This document shows, in pieces, positions 59,929-64,000 of a DNA stretch of 64,000 bases. The DNA is taken from NCBI GenBank assembly GCA_023231475.1, contig JALJEE010000092.1:21378-85377 (forward strand). Direction: 5' to 3'. Positions within the stretch are counted from its first letter, which is position 1; each line of letters opens with the position of its first letter. Below the pieces are notes generated by a model. It did no database searches. It was given only the letters and a program-made list of their open reading frames with translations, and was not told where the DNA came from. A program made the translations under genes and the position numbers. This DNA comes from Seison nebaliae (taxonomy: Eukaryota > Rotifera > Pararotatoria > Seisonacea > Seisonidae).

Positions 59929-60284
59929 TGTTGAATGATGATTTGAGTAGCATCTTAGTAGAACATGTGAACGATGTATTTCTCAACCGAATCAATTATA
60001 ATAATTTACGTTCATTCTTACAAGGGAACTACACTTACGTACCGGCTCAGATCGTCCTGAAAATTTACTAAGATATTGTAATTTAGATATTCATTTGTAT
60101 TATTTTCTTCGATTTTATTCATATTATTCAACTTATCGTTTTCCGTTTGAATTATATTTGGAAATTATATTCTTTGAATTATATTAATTCTTTCATTTCA
60201 TATTAGTTATTCAATTCATATTTATTTCTTTCATTTTTCTTCATAGAACATAGAATTTCATTTTCTTCTTTTGATTCTAAAAAA
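59929..60284. other. AT-rich gap between transposon fragments
   Basis: No coding evidence. It includes ATTCATATT-rich sequence and may be flanking DNA of either inserted element. Confidence 0.4.
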
Positions 60285-61536
60285 ATGACTAACGAAGATA
60301 ATATAGATGTGAGAAACATTTGTCAATGCCTCATAACTTTATTCGATGATGATGACGGAAACCAATCGGATAAATAGGGTTCGCTAAATCGGCCTGACAA
60401 GAAATTATATGCACGATTGAAGTTCCTTATTATGAATGAAAGGAAAGAACGTGCATCTAATTTCAATAACGAAAGTTTCCCTTGTTAGTGGTTCCAGTTC
60501 CTAAGAGTAAAAAAAAGAATCAGAACGCTGTCGGGTTTTCCGTCCGATCTAATTGTCTCATTAAAATAATGGAAAAAATTATTCATAATAAATATTCGGA
60601 AATGCTGTACTCGTCTGCTCTTCAATTTGTTTATCGAAGTTCAGGTAGAGGAACGTTACCGATCATTCTAATAATCCGATATTTCATTTTGATGTCCCGT
60701 TCATCAAAGCAAACTTTTCTGGTTTGTTTTCTAGATGCTTCTAAGGCATTTGATTCCGTAAAGATTGGAGTTGGATTGGACTTATTAGGTAGTAGAGGTA
60801 TGGTTTCAGGTTCTATCGCATTCATAAGAAAACTATCAGTCGAGTCCATAGGAGTTATTAAATGGAATTCAGTATTGAGTGAACCGTTTGATATCAACAA
60901 AGGAGTGAGACAGGGTTCTATTCTTGCGCCTTGGGTATTTGAAAAGATCTTCGATGAAGTAATCGAAGCCGGTAATGAAGGAAACGAAGCTCCTCCTTTG
61001 TCGATAACATTCGTCGACAATTCATAAGAAACTTCTACTCCTTTCATCATAAATGTAAATTTTTTCCAGTGAAATTGAAGATGAAACGTTTCATCACGTT
61101 CTGTTGTGGGTTCTATGGACTTCAAGCGTCTCTTGGTATCTCTAATAAGTCCATGGACTGCTTGGATAAGGCTTATAACCGGTGCATTCGTATCTTACTG
61201 GGCCGTCCTAGACCGTTTTGCAGGGCTTTCATGTTTTCTATTGAGGAACTATCTCCCTTTCCGGTTATTATGCTTGATCGTTATCTCTCGCTGTCGGAAA
61301 CTATATTCCCTTCCCGGAATTCTGGCAATGTGAGAAATTTAACACTCCTCTCCGTTATTTTTGTTCATATTATAATTTATCGTATCCATCATCTTTCTCT
61401 GATGCCAGGAGTATGCTACACAACTTCAAGTTGGATGAGTACATACCGGGTGCTCTTGTCTCTAGTATTTCACTTGGCCGTGAACTATATGTTCATAACA
61501 AGCATTTTCTTTCATGAAAAATGTAAAATTATTTAA
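60285..61536 (+). mobile_element. Degenerate non-LTR reverse transcriptase fragment
   Basis: The frame from ATG 60285 is broken by TAG near 60376 and 60477. The next segment to 61027 shows a reverse transcriptase core: LIKIMEKIIHNKY, RSSGRGTLPIILIIRYF, FLDASKAFDSV, GVRQGSILAPWVFEKIFDEV, then ITFVDNS where YADD is expected. After a break, 61069-61536 resembles the region following the RT, with SMDCLDKAYNRCIRILLGRP. The endonuclease domain is absent. Multiple stops, frame breaks and the altered catalytic box show an inactive copy. Confidence 0.8.
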
Positions 61537-61590
61537 CTGATACGTTATACTTCGACAGATAATGGAATCAATTGGAATTGTTGCAAGTTC

Positions 61591-62034
61591 CTAATGGTCG
61601 TTTCGAACGAGGCAAATTTCACATGACAAATGCTTTATAAACTGAACATGGGAAATACGGAAGAATATATCGATATCTTCGTCCACTTGTTCTCGAAACG
61701 TGTCATTCCAATCTACATTGGGATGTACTTTCACCTCTAAACTTTGTTCTCGCGAGAAAGATAGAACGAAAGCGCATTTTTCTTTCCCATCTTCCGAGTA
61801 GAAATGAATTGCAGAATTTCGAGGTTGATATTCGAATATATTTATTCGCATACAATTATAGGTATATCCCGTGATTTTGCCGCATTTAGATTCTATCACG
61901 CCGTCTTCATGTTGATTCACATCTCTGTTCGCATAACCTTGAATAATGTTTTCGGAAACATTTTTTGAAATGACTGTACCGGAAAAATGACGCTTGAAGT
62001 ATCTGATATTTCTTCGTTGATAAACAGATCTCAT
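61591..62034 (-). CDS. Orphan 147-residue protein
   Basis: Not recognised. First ATG at 62034 (MRSVYQRRNIRYFKRHFSG). The frame is open about 60 nt further upstream without an ATG, so a 5' exon is possible. It has a basic N-terminus, a central part with two or three Cys (ESKCGKITGYTYNCMRINI), and an acidic stretch (VDEDIDIFFRISHV). No signal peptide or membrane helix. It lies amid transposon debris, divergent from the next reading frame, so it may belong to an element or to a fast-evolving gene. Confidence 0.45.
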   Translation of the reverse strand: MRSVYQRRNIRYFKRHFSGTVISKNVSENIIQGYANRDVNQHEDGVIESKCGKITGYTYNCMRINIFEYQPRNSAIHFYSEDGKEKCAFVLSFSREQSLEVKVHPNVDWNDTFREQVDEDIDIFFRISHVQFIKHLSCEICLVRNDH

Positions 62035-62178
62035 CTTATTTTTATTTTCAACATCACTTAGTTCGACTTTTTTTGAACAAAACAACCACGTTTTCGATAT
62101 AGAATATAATTATATCTTATTCCTTTTATCATGAATTACCTAATCAAATTCGTAAAGGACAAAACATAATTTAATAGA

Positions 62179-62808
62179 ACAACATTCGGAATTTATAAAC
62201 AAAAAGAAGTGAATTTCATCGATGAGAAAAAATGTGAAATATTATATGAGGATGAAATCTTCACCGGAGAATGTGTGGAAAAGGGAACTGACATTGAACG
62301 TCTAAAAATATTGCAAGATGGGTACATCAATTTCGAGAATAGAAATATTACAAAAAAAAGGTTTGTTTTAGATAATTTTTTTATCATAATAATCTTATCA
62401 TTTTTTTTACTTAGGAAGTCAGTGAGTGCAAAATCTAATGGATCGAAAAAAATAAATCTCAATGCCTCTTTAACCACTTCTGCACCGATCGAATCTTCAA
62501 CATCGATGGAATCTTCACAGATACTTACTTCCGTTCATACTGATACTTTCACTGCTGACAATACATTTAATCCTCCCATTCCTTCCGTTTCTTGCACTTT
62601 ATTTAATCCATTTATTCCATTAATTCCTTCTATTTATTCAACCACATCCACATTAAATCGTTCTGTATTCGAACCACCTGAGTGGTCCGTTCCATCAATA
62701 TCAAATTACAATCCCTCACAACAATCATCATCCGATATAATAATATCATTATTAACAAATATTCTTAACAAATTCAACATATATGTCACCCCCCATGATC
62801 ATATATGA
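62179..62808 (+). CDS. 3' part of a spliced gene of unknown function
   Basis: The frame is open from about 62170 but has no ATG in its first 100 codons, so upstream exons are needed; AG at 62177-62178 could be an acceptor. The first part reads FIDEKKCEILYEDEIFTGEC and is charged. A 54-bp intron (62361-62414, GTTTGT...ACTTAG) fits in phase and removes a hydrophobic insert. The second part is Ser/Thr/Pro-rich (NPPIPSVSCTLFNPFIPLIP) and ends DHI at a TGA. A retroelement-like tail lies downstream at 62931, so it could be part of a mobile element. Function unknown. Confidence 0.4.
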   Translation, partial: TTFGIYKQKEVNFIDEKKCEILYEDEIFTGECVEKGTDIERLKILQDGYINFENRNITKKRFVLDNFFIIIILSFFLLRKSVSAKSNGSKKINLNASLTTSAPIESSTSMESSQILTSVHTDTFTADNTFNPPIPSVSCTLFNPFIPLIPSIYSTTSTLNRSVFEPPEWSVPSISNYNPSQQSSSDIIISLLTNILNKFNIYVTPHDHI

Positions 62809-63382
62809 TTCTTTACATGGGTAATCAACAATAATAATTTTGTCGGTCTAAAAAATTATTTTGGTGATCTTATTAATCTTTTATAATTTATTTGTTTTTT
62901 TTTCTTTTACTCAAATTGGGATTGTACTTCAATAAATAATAATAATAAAAAAAAATTTTATTCTTGAACATCGATTCGTTCCAGAATTGTAGGAAAACAA
63001 ATTTTTAAGAAGTTTATAGGTCAATGTAAGGTTGTTCAAATTGAACTTTTTCCAACTAAATTCATTAATATTCTTTGGGGAAAAATGTGGCTAAAAAACA
63101 TTTAAACAATTTTTTTAAAAAATATGAAAATTCGCAACGAATTAGAGATTGAGTTTTCCTATTATTTCCAAATCGATTGAGAGCAATCGAAATCAGAAAG
63201 AGAATTTTAACTGAATTTATAACAATAAATTGAAACTGATAAATACGTATTTTTGAATATTACGAATACATATATTACTTTTGATTTTGCCTAAAAAAAT
63301 TCCATATTATACTAAATACGTAGAAAGCATTCAAGTTACGTGCAATCTAATAATAATTCATTTAATTTGATACCCATACAGA
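62809..63382. other. Intergenic with AATAAATAATAATAATAAA tail
   Basis: AT-rich. At 62931-62955 the sequence AATAAATAATAATAATAAA runs into an A tract. It is nearly identical to the 3' end of the non-LTR fragment at 54461-54476, so it may mark the 3' end of another retroelement copy. The remainder is featureless. Confidence 0.45.
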
Positions 63383-64000
63383 ATGTGGAATACAATCACT
63401 GCTCATGAGTCGGAACAACGTACAAAAAGTAGAATCGTATATGATAAAATTGTCGGAAGATTGAACAAATTGAGGAGTTGGTGTTATTTATGAAATTCCT
63501 AATTTGTCTAAATTACCAATTGTTCTATTTACAGAGTCCATGGTCTTGGTTAGGACTGGAATTCGGAAAAAATTACCAACGAGTTAGTAACTTTAAAGAT
63601 TGGTTTCATAATTTTTGTTTTTAGAACCACCACGACGAGTTGTGCCATTACGAACTGTTTCGGCATCGTCTTGTGGTTAGTATTTTTTAAATTTAGATCT
63701 TATACTTTGTTTAATCAGGCTTAACGTCGGAAGTTACTTCCCAAGAAATAGAAGATGTTGAATTATTTTCTATTCAAAATTTCATAATTCTTCTAATCCA
63801 ACAGGCTAAGGAATGGACAAGAGACGACGAAATTTCGGTCAACAAAATCAGTAGAATAAGAGAGTATTGGAACAAGAAACTAATTGGACTAAAGGAAGTT
63901 AGTAAAACTAAAATTTCTAACCATAATTAATCATTTCGTTTTAGAGCTTATCGACATATGTAGCCCGGAGAGCTAACAGTGGAAGTGAAAATAATAATCA
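63383..64000 (+). CDS. Multi-exon gene running off the right edge
   Basis: Not recognised. A consistent spliced frame is 63383-63480, 63537-63586, 63625-63675, 63719-63897 and 63945 onward, with introns of 56, 38, 43 and 47 bp. The product begins MWNTITAHESEQRTKSRIVY; later parts include CPWSWLGLEFGKNYQRV, KPPRRVVPLRTVSASSCG and a helical stretch QQAKEWTRDDEISVNKISRI. Intron lengths match those of GRK2, all joins keep phase, and each removes stops, which supports the model. The acceptor at 63535/63537 is ambiguous; the second AG is needed for the frame. It is incomplete at its 3' end, and upstream exons may exist. Confidence 0.55.

Overview
The window is nuclear DNA of an AT-rich animal. It carries orthologues of metazoan signalling genes (canoe/afadin, a NIM1-like kinase, GRK2, PPTC7), spliceosomal introns, AATAAA poly(A) signals and degenerate non-LTR and hAT transposons. 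Gln/Asn/His-rich proteins built on CAA, AAT and CAT runs, together with short introns, would suit an arthropod such as an acariform mite. That placement is inference and no species is claimed.

Layout. 0.3-6.0 kb: single-exon canoe/afadin (+). 6.8-7.1 kb: possible two-exon small secreted protein (+). 8.3-10.6 kb: NIM1-like kinase, 3 exons (+), ending in a CaaX-type tetrapeptide. 13.6-16.2 kb: GRK2, 11 exons (-), convergent with NIM1. 16.2-30.8 kb: gene-free stretch holding two foldback elements, a (TTAGGTA)n-like array, an inverted array of a GAATTCCTCTCC motif and several hairpins. 30.8-36.2 kb: PPTC7 phosphatase (-), with a 3.5-kb last intron that contains a separate small membrane-protein gene with its own TATA box. 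36.2-47.0 kb: second gene-free stretch. 47.0-52.8 kb: single-exon 1920-residue disordered protein (+) with an upstream RFX X-box. 53.8-54.5 kb: internally deleted non-LTR element. 54.7-55.5 kb and 55.9-58.4 kb: two convergent genes of unknown function. 59-63 kb: transposon debris (hAT transposase, reverse transcriptase) and two orphan reading frames. 63.4 kb to the right edge: a new multi-exon gene, cut by the window.

The recognised genes are independent cell-signalling components: a Rap/Ras junction scaffold, a CAMKL kinase, a receptor kinase and a mitochondrial phosphatase. I see no operon or dedicated pathway. The strongest unusual signal is gene architecture. Introns anchored by homology are mostly 45-52 bp, and 12 of 14 begin GTT rather than GTA/GTG. 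Several large genes have no intron, and several genes have a poly(A) signal overlapping or within about 15 nt of the stop codon.
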